A DNA stretch of 64,000 nt from Austropuccinia psidii. Lineage: Eukaryota; Basidiomycota; Pucciniomycetes; Pucciniales; Sphaerophragmiaceae. The position numbers and the translations under genes were made by a program. Shown one piece after another: positions 23,381 through 35,025 of this stretch (positions within the stretch are counted from its first letter, which is position 1; each line of letters opens with the position of its first letter). The notes beneath the pieces are model-generated. The model was not told where the DNA came from, did no database searches, and worked only from the letters and a program-made list of their open reading frames with translations. The stretch lies in assembly GCA_023105745.1 (NCBI GenBank), contig JALGQZ010000013.1, forward strand, positions 10,845,105-10,909,104, given 5' to 3'.

Positions 23381-24127
23381 TGTAACAACCACTCACCAGG
23401 GGTAAGGGTATTCCTCAATACACCCACTCAAACACCTCAAATCAGCAGATCCAGTATCTGCAGCAGCATTCAGTTTCAGCAATCTTCATTTTGCAACATG
23501 CATACAGCTTGGTACATCAATACAGCCTGACAATACCTGTACAGGTTGGATTCACCCAATACAGTTTCAATACACCAGCATGAAACTGTATGATCACTCA
23601 AATACACCACACCTCTTGTACAGGTTCTGTACAGCTGTACAGGACCTGTATTGGCCAGACTCAATTCAATAATTCAATCCTCTCATGAAAATTCTTCCCC
23701 TGGATCAGGCCTGGTGTTTCTCACATATACCAGCCCCTCTTTCTCCCCCCTGGGGACTTTCCCCCAGTTAATTAATTTAGTTTATTTATGATTTTATAAT
23801 TATTCTTATCCTTATTTTGGTTATTATAATTATTTAATTTTAAGTTAGTCTTTTCATTTATCTCTTTGCCTGTACAGTATGAGTTGGGTGGCCATATCCT
23901 TATTAACCCTTCTCTTTCCATTCTGACAGGTTGAAATGGTGGACTTGGACTTGTTTGTGGTTGGATCTTCTATTCTTTTGTTGCTTCTTTCTTATATTTA
24001 TTCTTTTAGTAATTCATCTTTAACACTCCTAAGTGTATCCTTCCTTACTATAACTTTGAGCCCTCCATAAGTGAGTCCCAGTTTACTGAGTGCCAGGTCC
24101 TCTTCACTTCGAAGAGCCCCTGTGACA
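23381..24127 (+). repeat. Element C 3' LTR
   Basis: 747 bp. More differences from the 5' LTR can be seen by eye than between the LTRs of B or A, which fits C being older than the B inserted in it. Confidence 0.95.
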
Positions 24128-24132
24128 CCCAA

Positions 24133-24323
24133 CAGATAAAGCTGCACCCAGGGCTTTCAATAGCGCTAACCACCACTATACCCAGTATAGAAAAGCCCTT
24201 TAGTTTTATTTGAAACCATCTTAAAACTTTATAAATCTTTTTAAAATCATTTTTACCATGTCACAAACATAGTCAAAGTTGTAATTAGCCTACTTACATC
24301 TTTGTCACAGTTTCATCCTGACA
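24133..24323 (+). repeat. Solo family-B LTR, right part
   Basis: Continues the LTR that starts at 2944 (CAGATAAAGCTGCACCC...ATCCTGACA). It is followed by ATACA (24324-24328), the matching duplication. Confidence 0.93.
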
Positions 24324-24328
24324 ATACA

Positions 24329-26086
24329 AATATAATTAAAATAAGTTTATTTATATTATAAAAATAAAAGTTGAAATATAAAGACAAATTTATATTCAAA
24401 AATGAAAATTTGATTATAATTTAAAAATAAAATTACAATAAAATTTAAAATTATGAAATTATATTTTTACTTGTAAAAATTAAGTCAAAATTAATTTTTA
24501 ATAAAAATTGTGAAATTAAAATATTTTTGGTAAAATGTTATATAAAATATATCATAACTTTTTATCCAATAAATAAACATAAATAAATTATCACAACATT
24601 GGATTCCTCATAAGAAATAAAGTGGGGTCACCTCTGGATGAAATTTCTGTAACTCAACTCTAAATAAGCTTAAATTAAGTTTTTAGTATTTTCAATACAA
24701 AAATTGAAAATACTCAAAACTTTAATGTAATTCACACCACATGTGGTGTTAACCGTTAATTTTTGTGTTAAAATTGAGGTGTTGTGTTTAGTTTAGAAGC
24801 TATGAGGAATTGAAGTTTTTTCAATTGAATTCAATTGAAATGTCAAAATGTGTGCGTGTCTTACATAAGTGAACTTTGATTTACATATGAGGTATCAAGT
24901 TTTATTGTATTATGCTGTACAATTCAATTGAATTACATATGTAAATTGCAAGTATAATACATGATGAGGAATTAAATGAAAAAATAAATTGGGGGGAAAG
25001 GAGCTCTAGCTCTAAGGGGGAGCCAGACCCCCCAAAATTTTTGCTGGCTGGCATGGGATGTCAAAATCCACACAAAAGTTCATTACTTTTGGCCTGGAAT
25101 TGAGTCACAGGGTCTGTGACTCAATTGATGATGGGGTTTTGATACCAACCAGGGTGGTTTTGCTTACTCCCAAGAGGGTAAGACTACCCTTAAGTTGAAA
25201 CAATGTTAGTAAAAACAGTTTTAACTGGTTTCTAAGCCTCTTACACACATTCTGACGTGCTTTGAAGGCTCTAGACCAGGCATTGCCATAATAATGGCTG
25301 ATTTAAGGGTCTAAAATGGCTAAAAATGGCTAAAAGTGGCTTAAGCCAGCCCTTTTTTGGTCTAAAACAGGGTTCAATGATGCCATAATTGGATTTTCTG
25401 TTGTCAGACTGTTTTTCACGACTGACAAGAGTAAATTTTACTTTTGGAGTAAGAAAATTGATGGCTATAAAAAATGTCTTCTTTGCCCCACTTTTCTCTT
25501 CATGTTAGAATCTTTTCCTTTTATAATTAGTTTAAACACTTTTAAGCCAATCAATAAAAGATTCCAACCAGATTTTTTAAATCATTTTAAACCTTTTAAC
25601 CATGCGTAAATCATTATAATCATTTTTTGTAACTCTTACAATCATTTTTACCCCTGAACCACCCCAAAAGTGAATTAAAGCATCTTTCATCACTGTTAGC
25701 TTTGTCACTTTGTTTCCAAATTCACTCTGGTCACTTTTGGGCGTGTTTTCTTTTTGATACTCTTTTTAAAGACTTTGTTCTTTGGTTAATTGCTTGCAGT
25801 TTTTTTCTCAATTAATTCCAATTGAAATTTCTCTTGAAGAAACTTCTTTTGTAGCCTTTAATATCTCTTGTAGAGTATCTTTGGGATAAATCTTTATTGT
25901 TGGTAAAACCATAAATGTTTATAATACTATTGCTTTATACTAATAAAGCTATAAACAATAAAGTTGGCATGTTTTCTCTTCAGAATAATATTTCTCACTA
26001 TTTTGAATTGATTTTTTCCTTATACAAATTTTGAGGACAGGAAAAGTACTTGATTTTTAATCAAAGTTTCATATCCACACCTTACA
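24329..26086 (+). repeat. Family-A LTR (+), right part
   Basis: Rest of the LTR that starts at 2884, ending CCTTACA. It contains the conserved palindrome ACACCACATGTGGTGT (24734-24749). The outer flanks (ATTTT at 2879-2883, AGGAC at 26087-26091) do not match, and the sequences on the two sides belong to different elements. Confidence 0.9.
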
Positions 26087-26488
26087 AGGACTCTACTGAA
26101 CAGGTGAGGAAAGGCAAAGACTAAATCAATAGTTAATAAAATAATATTACTTTAATGAGAAATAAAATAATATTAAATAATAAATCCAATATTTTAATTA
26201 ACTGGGGGAAAACCCCCAGGTGGGTGAAAGGGGGCTGGTATATGTGAAAAAGTGCCAGCCTGGAGTTTGAGTGTTGAGAAACCATGACTGTATGATTGAG
26301 AAATCTGTATTTGAGATGTGAAACTGTATTGGTGTCTCCAATACGGATACTTTAACCAATACAGGTGTTTGCACCTGTATTGAGCTGTATTTGGTGAATC
26401 TTTCATGAAACCCCTTGCTGATTAGGTGCTGGAATATTTTCCATTAGTGATGAGTGGTAATGCCCTGCCTGTCTCCATGGCTGTGACA
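26087..26488 (-). repeat. Element D 3' LTR, truncated
   Basis: 402 bp matching 36709-37159 of the right LTR. On the minus strand it starts TGTCACAGCCATGG, directly after the purine tract CAAGAGGGGGATAA (26489-26502). The U5 side, about 300 bp, is missing. Confidence 0.9.
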
Positions 26489-27372
26489 TTATCCCCCTCT
26501 TGAAAGTGGTGAGCTCTGAGAACCATAAGAGTAGTGAATCTTGATGAGATCAAGTGAAGTTTCTTCCCCCAATTACCCAATTTTCATCCCTCATAACTCC
26601 TCTTCATAAATCATAATCTCCAACCCTTTAATCTTCACAACTTGTAGGTCCTTCTTCTTTGACTTGATTCTGATTCTTCTCCCCTTCTTTGAACTTTCTT
26701 CACTTCCTCCTTTTATTCTATATTTGATCTTCTTCTCATTGCAGATTTCTTCACTCAATTTGTCTTGAGTCCTCATGGCTCATGATAAAAAGTGATTTCA
26801 GGTCCATGTCCTAAGAACCCACTGCTTTTTCATCAAATTGTCTTCATTTTGAGGTTGGGCCAAGATTGGCCTTTTTCTTGCTTTGGACTATTTCAGAATT
26901 CCTTGAAGTTTTCCCCAAATTGTTCTTTTATGGGGTTTTTTGGCCAAAAGAGCCAAAAATGTGCAAAATGCACAAAAATGCACAGAATTCAAGATATTGA
27001 TGATTTAGATGAATTATTGATTAAATCACTGTATTTGAGGTTTTTGTTTATGGTTTGAAGAAGTAATAGCCAGAAGTGCACAAAAGTGCACAAATATGCC
27101 AATATGATTAAAATGGCATATTTTGGTGAATGATTAAAAAAACAAAGTTTTTTAAGGTTTTGAAGGTTTTGAAGGAGAGTGAAGCTAGATGCGTCAAAGT
27201 GCGCAAATGCATAAAAATGGCCAATTTGGCCTATGAACAGTTTTTTCTCATGATTTTCTTCTGTTTTTATTGGGCTTCAACCCATTCTTGCAGCTCAAAT
27301 TGCCATAATTGACTTGCTGACTTTCAATTGTCCATACCTTTCTTGGTCTTGAATTTGAAATTTGACTTGAAG
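26489..27372 (+). promoter_or_regulatory. Upstream region of the antisense gene (element D)
   Basis: No homologous ORF. Rich in GGCC and, at 26960-27210, in repeated GTGCACAAA/ATGCACAAA motifs. It corresponds to 12768-13377 plus 23042-23380 of element C and lies 5' of the antisense ATG, so a promoter or 5' UTR role is inferred. Confidence 0.4.
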
Positions 27373-28546
27373 ATGAGTTCAAGGCTGACTTCCCTTTGTG
27401 ATTCCAACTATTCTGATTCCCCACCTTCTGTACTTCATGGTCCTGGTTTTTTTGATAACTTGAGGGAGCTTTCTGAAGAGAGTATGGCCCCGACACTACA
27501 GAGATTTATGACATAACTAGAAATTACAATGGTTTCAAGTCTGTCAGAGCTAATGAGCCACCCTGCACCATTTGTCAGAGGAAAGGGATTCCTTGTGTTG
27601 AATCTGCTACTGCTAGGTCCACCAGGTGTCAATTCTGCAATCTTGAAAAAAGAAATTGTTCTCAAGCCCACTATAGCATTCCTGACAATCCCAGGAGATT
27701 ATGGAGCAGCACCAAGAAGGGTGGAAGATTTGGATTGGAAGCTCCTGTTGATGAACCCCCCACCCCTGATGCCACCTCTGGTCACTCCAATTGTGAGTTG
27801 ATTGGTCATAAAACTTATGTGTTTCTGACTTCTATGGTTTCTTTTCTTCTTCTTCAGTGACTGGCTCCGGGATGAGAGGTGTCCATCAATGGAATAATAC
27901 CAGCAGTGTTTGGGCCAACATTGGAGGATCCATTCACCCCCAAGGAAATCCCATTGGGGTGGCCCCAGAGGTTCCCATTTTGGTCACCAGAAAAGATGGA
28001 AAACTTGGAAAATGGAAGAGAAATTTGGTGGTTCAAGATGAAATTGATACTGATTCTGAAGTCAGTCATGAGATTGATGGAGAAGAGCTTGAAATGACTA
28101 CCCCAATCCAGAAAAGAAGAATCCAGTCCCCTTCACAATCCCCAGTCCAAGCCAGTACCACCAATAATGAAGTAATCAGGTCCCCCAACCACCTCGACTT
28201 TCAATTAGATCCCCAACCAGGCCATCCACACTTGCCTCTACCTCCACCAGTATCCAACCACCTGTGGCCAGCACTTCCAGAGACCCAATGTTTTCAGAAC
28301 CTGAATCAATCTTTGAAACCTGTCGCCGCTGGAATATAACTGGAAACCTCACTGATCAGAAAAGGGTGAACAAGAAGATGGTCACATCCTTATTTGCTGA
28401 AGTTGATGCTTTGACTGAGGTGTTTGTTTATAAGGCTATGAAGAGTTCTGCTTTCAGGGGAGCCTACTATTACTTTGGCCAAGGAGGAAGTTGCTTATGA
28501 AGAGGCCATGGCTGTTAAGTTTAGAGAAGCCTTGAAGAAATTTTGA
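27373..28546 (+). pseudogene. Antisense gene of element D (frameshifted)
   Basis: Homologue of the antisense gene of element C, on the strand opposite to D gag-pol. Starts at ATG 27373 (MSSRLTSLCDSN). A frameshift near 27500 leads into the Cys module: CTICQRKGIPC, then CQFCNLEKRNC, followed by RRLWSSTKKGGRFG and EPPTPDATSG. The intron has a consensus donor GTGAGT (27792) and acceptor CTTCTTCAG (27859), and exon 2 starts TGACTGGCTCCGGG. Exon 2 is Pro/Ser-rich. A second shift near 28330 and a third near 28470 precede the conserved end EEVAYEEAMAVKFREALKKF. Here all Cys of the first pair are present, unlike in C. The two copies are well diverged yet keep the motifs and the intron position, which argues for past selection on the protein. 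Confidence 0.75.
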
Positions 28547-29275
28547 TGAGGACTATCTGTAGCTGTTCTTTACCATTACTAGTGTTTTTCTCTTTGATTA
28601 TTGAATGAATTGACTCCCCAAACATGATATGGGAGTGATGACTACTGCTTTTGAAACAAGAAATAAAAAATAAATCATACAAGTAAAAGGAAATGAAATG
28701 AAATAAAAAGAAAGAAAGAATTGAGAGAAAAAGAGAGTAAAGAAAATAGAATAAAGAAAACTTCTGAGGATTGATCTTCTTGTGGTTATTTGCTTTATTT
28801 TGGCCATATTTTTCCTGAAAAAGATAAAACCAAAAATTTGATGCTCACAGAGTGGCCAAGGTGTTGTTTTACAAGAAGTAGAACCCTCAGAGACGCATAC
28901 CAGGAGATGGAACTTACTGTCATAACTTCCACTCCCCACCAAGCATCATAAGGGACTAGAAAGCTTTGCCATGAATGAATTTAAGCTAGAGAATGTCTTG
29001 AATAATATTTAATGGCATAATTTGGAATAATAATTGTGAAAGAAAGAAAAAGAATAAAAAGGAAAGAGGGAATTTGGCCATATCTTGATGAAAGGTCCAA
29101 ATTCGAGGGTATTGATGTTTCAAGGCCTTCTGAACCTGTCCAAAGAAATTGACAAGTGCTCACAAAGTGGCCAAGATGATGCTTACAACATATTTGGGTA
29201 GAATACCCCCTTAAAGGTGCATGCCAGGAGAGGAACTTACTTTCATAAACTCCAACCCCCACCAAGCACCATAAA
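28547..29275 (-). repeat. Twin intron-like modules after pol (element D)
   Basis: Counterpart of 10766-11547. Donor GTAAGT at 29240 with acceptor CAG ending 29136 (105 bp), and donor at 28917 with acceptor ending 28815 (103 bp). Lengths match those in element C (105 and 102 bp). No gene. Confidence 0.7.
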
Positions 29276-32200
29276 TCAAACTCTTGAGGCATTTGGGCCA
29301 GGCCTGTCTGGATACAAAGTTTGAAAATCCTTGACAAGGTATGGGGAGCTGGTAAGGTTGGAAGCTGGTTCCCAAGTTGTTCTTTCTGGGTCTTCATTCA
29401 ATCCTTTCCACTCCACTAGATACCATAATGTACCTCTCTTGAGTTTTGAGTCCAGAACCTGAGCCACTCCCCATTCTTCTTGCTCTTTAGCTATTACTGG
29501 TGGTGGTGGCAATTGATCTTGATTTGGGATAGTTGATTGCTTCACTGGTTCTAACAAGGACACATGGAAGACAGGGTGAACTGACTTCCATTGTTGAGGC
29601 AACTTGAGGTGATATGCATGGCTGCCAATCTTCTTGAGAACTTCAAAGGGTCCCAGCCATCTTTCTGAAAAGTTCTTGGTGGGTCTTTTTGTCTTTATGT
29701 TCTTGGAATCTAGCCATAATCTGTCCCCAGGTTGTAAATAAGGGGGAATTGCTCTATTTCTATCTGCATACTTCTTAAAACGCTTTATTTCTGACTCTAA
29801 TTCTTCCTTGACAACTTGCTGTACTGATTGGAGTTTTGTTGATAACCTTCCAGCAGGTGTATCTTGAGAAAGGTGAATTGAGTCAAAGCTGGGATTTCTT
29901 CCATAAATGGTGAAAAATGGTGACTGTTTCGTTGATGAATGTTCTGCATTACTATAGGCAAATTCAGGAAGAGGGAGCCAGGTGTGCCAGTAATCTTGAT
30001 GGTAACTGACATACATCTGAAGATACTGTTCTAGAATCTGATTTAACCTCTCTTTCTGTCCATCTGTTTCAGGGTGAAAGTCAGTTAAAAGATCTCTTGA
30101 TAGCTTGAGCTGCTGACACAATTGAGTCCAAAATGATGAAACAAATAATGAACCTCTATCATTAACAATACCGATTGGAAGACCATGTTTGGAAAAGACA
30201 TGACTAATAAAGAGCTGAGCTAAGTCCAAAGCAGTGATTGTTTAATAAGTTGGAATAAATATTGCCATTTTTGAGAATCTGTCTACAACTACTAAAATTG
30301 AATCAAATTTACTTGACAGAGGCAATTGAGTGATAAAGTTCATTGATAGTGAGTTCCAAGGACCAGATTGAATTTGAAGAGGCTTGAGTAATCCAAACTT
30401 CTTATGATAAATGTTCTTGTTTTTTGAACATTGCTGACATGAGGACACATAGTCCTTGATAATTTGATCCATGCCAGCCCAATAAAAATCCCTCTTGATG
30501 AGCTTGAGGGTCTTCTCCTGACCAGGGTGGCCAGCCAATGGTGAGTCATGACACTTTTGAAGGATATCCAATTGAAGTTCATCATTGCTTGGGATGACTA
30601 CTCTATCTTTGAATAATAACAGTTTGGCTTGAGGTTCAAGAGTATAATCTGAGAATGATTCACCTCTTGCTAATTGCTTGAGAATTTCCTTATAATCTTT
30701 TTCTTGCCATACTGCCTTCTTAATTTGATCAACTAAATCTGAGAAAACTTCAACTTTGATTGAGAAAACTCTTGACTCTTCAATTTCATTTTGCTTGAGA
30801 ACTTTATGAAAGTCTTGAGGATTCTTGCTGATGAATTCCACCCCCCTCTATGGGTACACGTCGTCCAGGAATGACAAGGCATCTGGTAAAGTGGCCAGTC
30901 TTCCTGGGAAGTAAGTGATAGAATAGTGAAATTCAGAGAGAAACTCAGCCCAACAGGCTTGACAGCAAGTAAGGACTTTGGAGGACATAAAATATTGAAG
31001 GAAATGGTGGCCTGTCAAGACTTCAAAGGAATTAGAAAAAGGAAGAAGAAAGGCTCTCCAGCGCTTGAGAGCCCAAACTATGCCAAGGAGTTCCCTGTCA
31101 TGAATTTCATAGTTGAGCTCAGCTGGGAGGAGCTTGCAACTATCAAATGCAATGAGATGCTTTCCTGAGTCATTCACCTGACTCAGTAAAGGACCCAAGG
31201 CATAATCAGAAGCATCAGTCTCTACAATAGTTGGTACAGAAGGATTGAAACGGGATAGGATAGGGGCAGTGGTGAAAGCTTCTTTGAGTATTTGAAACTG
31301 ACTAAGAGCTTTCTCATTGAAGATGAAAGGAGAATCCTTTTTAAGGAGGGAAGTGAGAGCAGTTATTTTTTGGAATAATGTTTAATGAAACGACAACAAT
31401 AGTTGGCAAAGCCAAGGAAAGATTGGAGTTCTTTGATGTTCTTTGTCTGAGGCCAATTGAGGATTTGCTAAACTTTGGAAGAATCCATCTTGAGGCCTTC
31501 ACTTGAAACAACATAGCCCAAGTATTCCACACTTGAGGCATGGAATACACACTTTGAGGCTTTGGAAAACAAATTATTGTCCCTCAGTCTTTGGAGGACA
31601 GAGGCCACATGTTTTACATGTTCCTCCTGAGAACTAGAGAAGACCATAATATCATCTAAGTATACTACCACAAAAATATCCAAGAAATCTGAAAAGATAT
31701 CATTCACAAGATTCTGGAATGAAGCAGGAGCATTGGTCAAGCCAAATGGCATAACCAAATATTCATAACTACCATATTTAGTTCTAAAGGCAGTTAAGTG
31801 CTCATCCCCCTCTTTGATTCTCAAGAGCTTATAAGCACCATGCAAAGCAATCTTGGAGAAGATAGTCACACCGCTGGAGAAGTTAAGAAGCTGATTCATT
31901 GGAGGAACAGGATACCTGTTCTTCCTAGTGACAGCATTAAGTATGCGGTAGTCAACACACAAACAAAGGCCACCATCCTTTTTCTTAACAAAAAGGACAG
32001 GTGCTCCTGTTGAAGAGGGGCTTGGCCTGATGAAACCTTTCTCTACGTTCCCTGAAATGTAGGCCCGCAGTGGTTCTGACTCATTCTTTGATAAAGAGTA
32101 GATAACACCAACTGGAGGTAGAAGACCCTCCAGTTCAATAGGATGATCACAGGCGCAGTGTGGAGGAAGTTTCTCTGCTTTCACCTTTAAGAATATATCC

Positions 32201-32978
32201 AAATATTTGTGATAAGCAGGAGGGACTACCTTCAGCACAGTTTCAATCTCTTCTGGCTCTTCCTCCTCATCCCACTGCTCCTCCAGGGAGGCATGAAAAG
32301 ATAAAGGAGGAAGGTCCATATCCCCTTGAAAGAGATGAAGTAAAGATATAGCAACATCTTCTCCAACATCTTTTATCTCTTTTAATACTTCATCTCTTGA
32401 TTGAAGTAATGACTGAGAGGGAATGATGGAAGGGATATGGACAGAAGGAGGAAGGGAAGGTGTCTTGAGTTCACCAACCAGAGCAACACTGTTGATAGCT
32501 GTGGCAAATTCATTACTAGTAGAAGAAATAGTACAACTAGATTCATAGGTGATCAATCCATTTTTCCAATCAATAATGGGATTAAAATGGTAAAGAAAAT
32601 CATAGCCCAATATTAGGTCTTCTCCCTTGGGTGAATCTATGATAAAGAAATCCCATTCAAAGCTTGGGAATGAAGGCAAGTCAAAAACCCACTTGGTATA
32701 ATGGCTGATGAATAGGGAAGTGGATTCATTGGAATCCAAAATGAAAAGAGGAATCTTTTTAGGGATCTCTGACATGGTCAATGAGTACTTGAGAACAAAA
32801 TTCTTTGCAATAAAAGAGTTTGTAGCACCAGAATAAATGAGAATACTATAAAAATATCAGAGAGAGAAGAGAAAATAAGAAATTTTAAAGATTTCTTGAC
32901 ACTAGTATTCAGAGTGCACAATTGTGCTTTTGAAGGAAATAAGTGAGAACCATTGAACACATCACTATTCCCACTCAG
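29276..32978 (-). pseudogene. pol: Element D pol: PR-RT-RNase H-IN-chromodomain (broken)
   Basis: Same domain order as element C pol. RT is largely intact in one 437-codon stretch (32781-31468) with YLDD at 31662-31651. RNase H has ETDASDYALG and HDREL, but LTGHHFL shows Gly for the third Asp. Integrase zinc region HDSPLAGH...CQQC lies at about 30400-30550. The core has NDRGSLF and ETDGQKERLNQILEQ, and the chromodomain ends at 29276 (YLVEWKGLNEDPERTTWEP). Breaks: a one-base deletion near 32850 (with Tyr replacing the protease Asp), a one-base deletion in an A run near 31370, and stops at 31468-31470, 30848-30850 and 30242-30244. Confidence 0.92.
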
Positions 32979-34303
32979 GATTTTCCCTGCTTGCTAGGGA
33001 AGCCTTTTGATGACCCCTGCCTATTCTCAGGCCTCTTGAAGCATTTTTCAAATGGTTGCTTTCCACCACAATAATTTCACAAGCCTTCTTTAATCCTCCT
33101 CTCCTTTTCAGAAGCAATTAATTCGTTGTCCTTATTGAGGAGAGCAGCATGAGGCTTGTCTTTGGACACTTGAAAATTCTTCCTGTGATAAGGCTTCTTT
33201 GATGATGAAGTTTGAGGGGGCTTGGAGGAGTTGGATCCACTTATTGGAGGCTTCTTCTCTTGATTAATACCCTTTTCCTTCTTCCTCTTATGGTATCTGG
33301 TATCTAATTCGAAAGTGATGTACATGAGTTCTTGAAGGCTATCAAAGTTTCCAGGGTGAGAAGCCAATTGGTCCAACAATCGTGATGCCAAGCCTCTCCT
33401 ATACACATTAATATAGGCCCTTTCCCCCCAGTCCCCAATTGTTTACATTAAGCTTCTGAAATCTGCTATGTACAAGGAAACTTGACCACCTTCCTTCATC
33501 CTGGGATTGTCTAACTCTTGTTCAGCTTTCCTTACTTCATTAGGATCACCAAACAGAGTGAATAACTGGGTCTCCAACAACTCCCAGTTATTGAGGAGAT
33601 AAGAAGGGTCTTCATTGGAGATATTTGAGAGGTAAGGTTCAATCCATTCGCCAGCTCTACCAGTAAGAAAAGAAGTTGAGTACAAGACTTTCTTCCTTTC
33701 AGAGAAGAATTTTTCTGGGTCATTATGGAAAATTAATTGACAAGATTGAATAAATCCTCTCAATTTATAAGCTTTAGTACCATCAAAGGAATCAGGTGCC
33801 TTCATTGATGGAGTCTTGAATGCTGGAGCTTTTGAAGTGTCCCTTGGTGCAACTTTTTGAGTTAGTTGTCCCATTAATTGTGTCATATTCTCCATCATTT
33901 TGAGAAAATTTAGTCCAGCTTGAGAGACAAGAGGTTTATTAGAATGGGCTATATTTGGAGCTTCAGAAGCCTCTGGGGCACCTTCCAAGGCAGTTGCTAC
34001 TTCAGTTTCTTCAGAATCCTCCTCCCCCTCTTCATCTTCAGCTTGCCCTTATCTGCTTCTAGGCCCTTGAGGAATGCTTGGATAGCCACTCAAGAAGCCA
34101 GAGAATGATCTTGATATTCTTGACTTCACACCTCCTCTTCTGGAGGGCGCTTCTCCTTCCATTTGTGGTCCTCTGTCCAAATTTTCACTCAGTTGATGAA
34201 CTGATGGTGTGTGGTCAAGAGGAGCCCTTGCTATAGGAGTGGGAACAGCTTGATGTCTTTGAGATCTTGTATTCTTGGCTGGGGGGCTTTGCTGAACTGG
34301 CAT
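32975..34303 (-). pseudogene. gag: Element D gag (three in-frame stops)
   Basis: Gag of 443 codons, all in one frame, starting MPVQQSPPAKNTRSQ. Same layout as element C gag: Pro/Ser-rich N-terminus, acidic stretch, capsid-like domain (KLRGFIQSCQLIFHND...LFGDPNEVRKAEQEL), Lys-rich tail and knuckle. The knuckle is damaged: its first Cys codon is TGA (33077-33079) and His is replaced by Gln. Other stops are TAA at 34049-34051 and TAA at about 33443. The TGA gag stop is at 32975-32977. Confidence 0.9.
32981..32987 (-). promoter_or_regulatory. Predicted -1 frameshift site GGGAAAA (element D)
   Basis: G GGA AAA in the gag frame, one codon before the gag TGA, identical in placement to element C. 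Confidence 0.7.
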
Positions 34304-35025
34304 TATTGAAAAAAGAAAATAAAGCTTGATGATACTTGAGAATAAAGAAGGCTTGACCAAAACAGTCAAATGAAAATCTTGATGAACTTGAGAAATCAAT
34401 CAATAGTCTTGAAGTGAATCAATATGAATAAATCTTGAAGAGTGAAGATGACAAAGTCAAATTCTTATGAATAATCAATTTCAATCAATAAATCAAATCA
34501 AGTCAATCAATAAATCAAATCAAATCAATCAAGTCAATTCAAAATCAAATCAATTGTGTCTTGAGGAATTCAATCAATATCTTCAAAAATCAATTGAATT
34601 TTCTTGAGGAATCGAATTCAAATCAATCAATTAAATCAAATCAGTGTCTTGAGGTAAAGTCAATTTATTGAATAATCAGATCAATCAGTCAATAATTCTT
34701 GAGAATTTCAAATCAACAACAATAACCCCAATTCAATCAACTCCTGAAACAATGAATCAATTAAACCTGGTTAAAGAACCTCAATTCAGACAGAAAATGA
34801 AAATTAAATTTTATTGATAATCAAGAAGAAAATGAAATGGTCAACAAAATTTTGAAATGAGAAAGAGAATCAATTTTCATTTGAATAAAATGAATGGGAT
34901 GAAAATTGATGAGAGATAATGAGATCATAATAATCGTAAGATCATGAAAAAATCATAATTGAGAATGAGAGAAAGGAATAAGAATGAATGAAATAAAATA
35001 AGCAATCATGAGTTAATTGAAATAA
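34304..35025 (-). other. Element D leader, TTGATT-rich
   Basis: No gene. On the minus strand it starts TTATTTCAATTAACTCAT after the LTR, with no TGG primer site. About 34380-34790 is the same degenerate TTGATT/CTCAAGA tract as in element C. Confidence 0.8.

Larger units (their letters stand above)
4163..24127 (+). mobile_element. Element C: chromodomain Ty3/gypsy retrotransposon
   Basis: Two 747-bp LTRs (4163-4909, 23381-24127), both TGTAACAACC...CCTGTGACA, are flanked by the 5-bp duplication CCCAA (4158-4162, 24128-24132). Without the nested element B it is about 10.3 kb. Order: LTR, TTGATT-rich leader, gag, pol (PR-RT-RNase H-IN-chromodomain), twin intron-like modules, an antisense two-exon gene, purine tract, LTR. 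Pol is broken by stops and frameshifts, so this copy is not autonomous. Element D is a minus-strand relative with the same order of parts. Confidence 0.95.
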
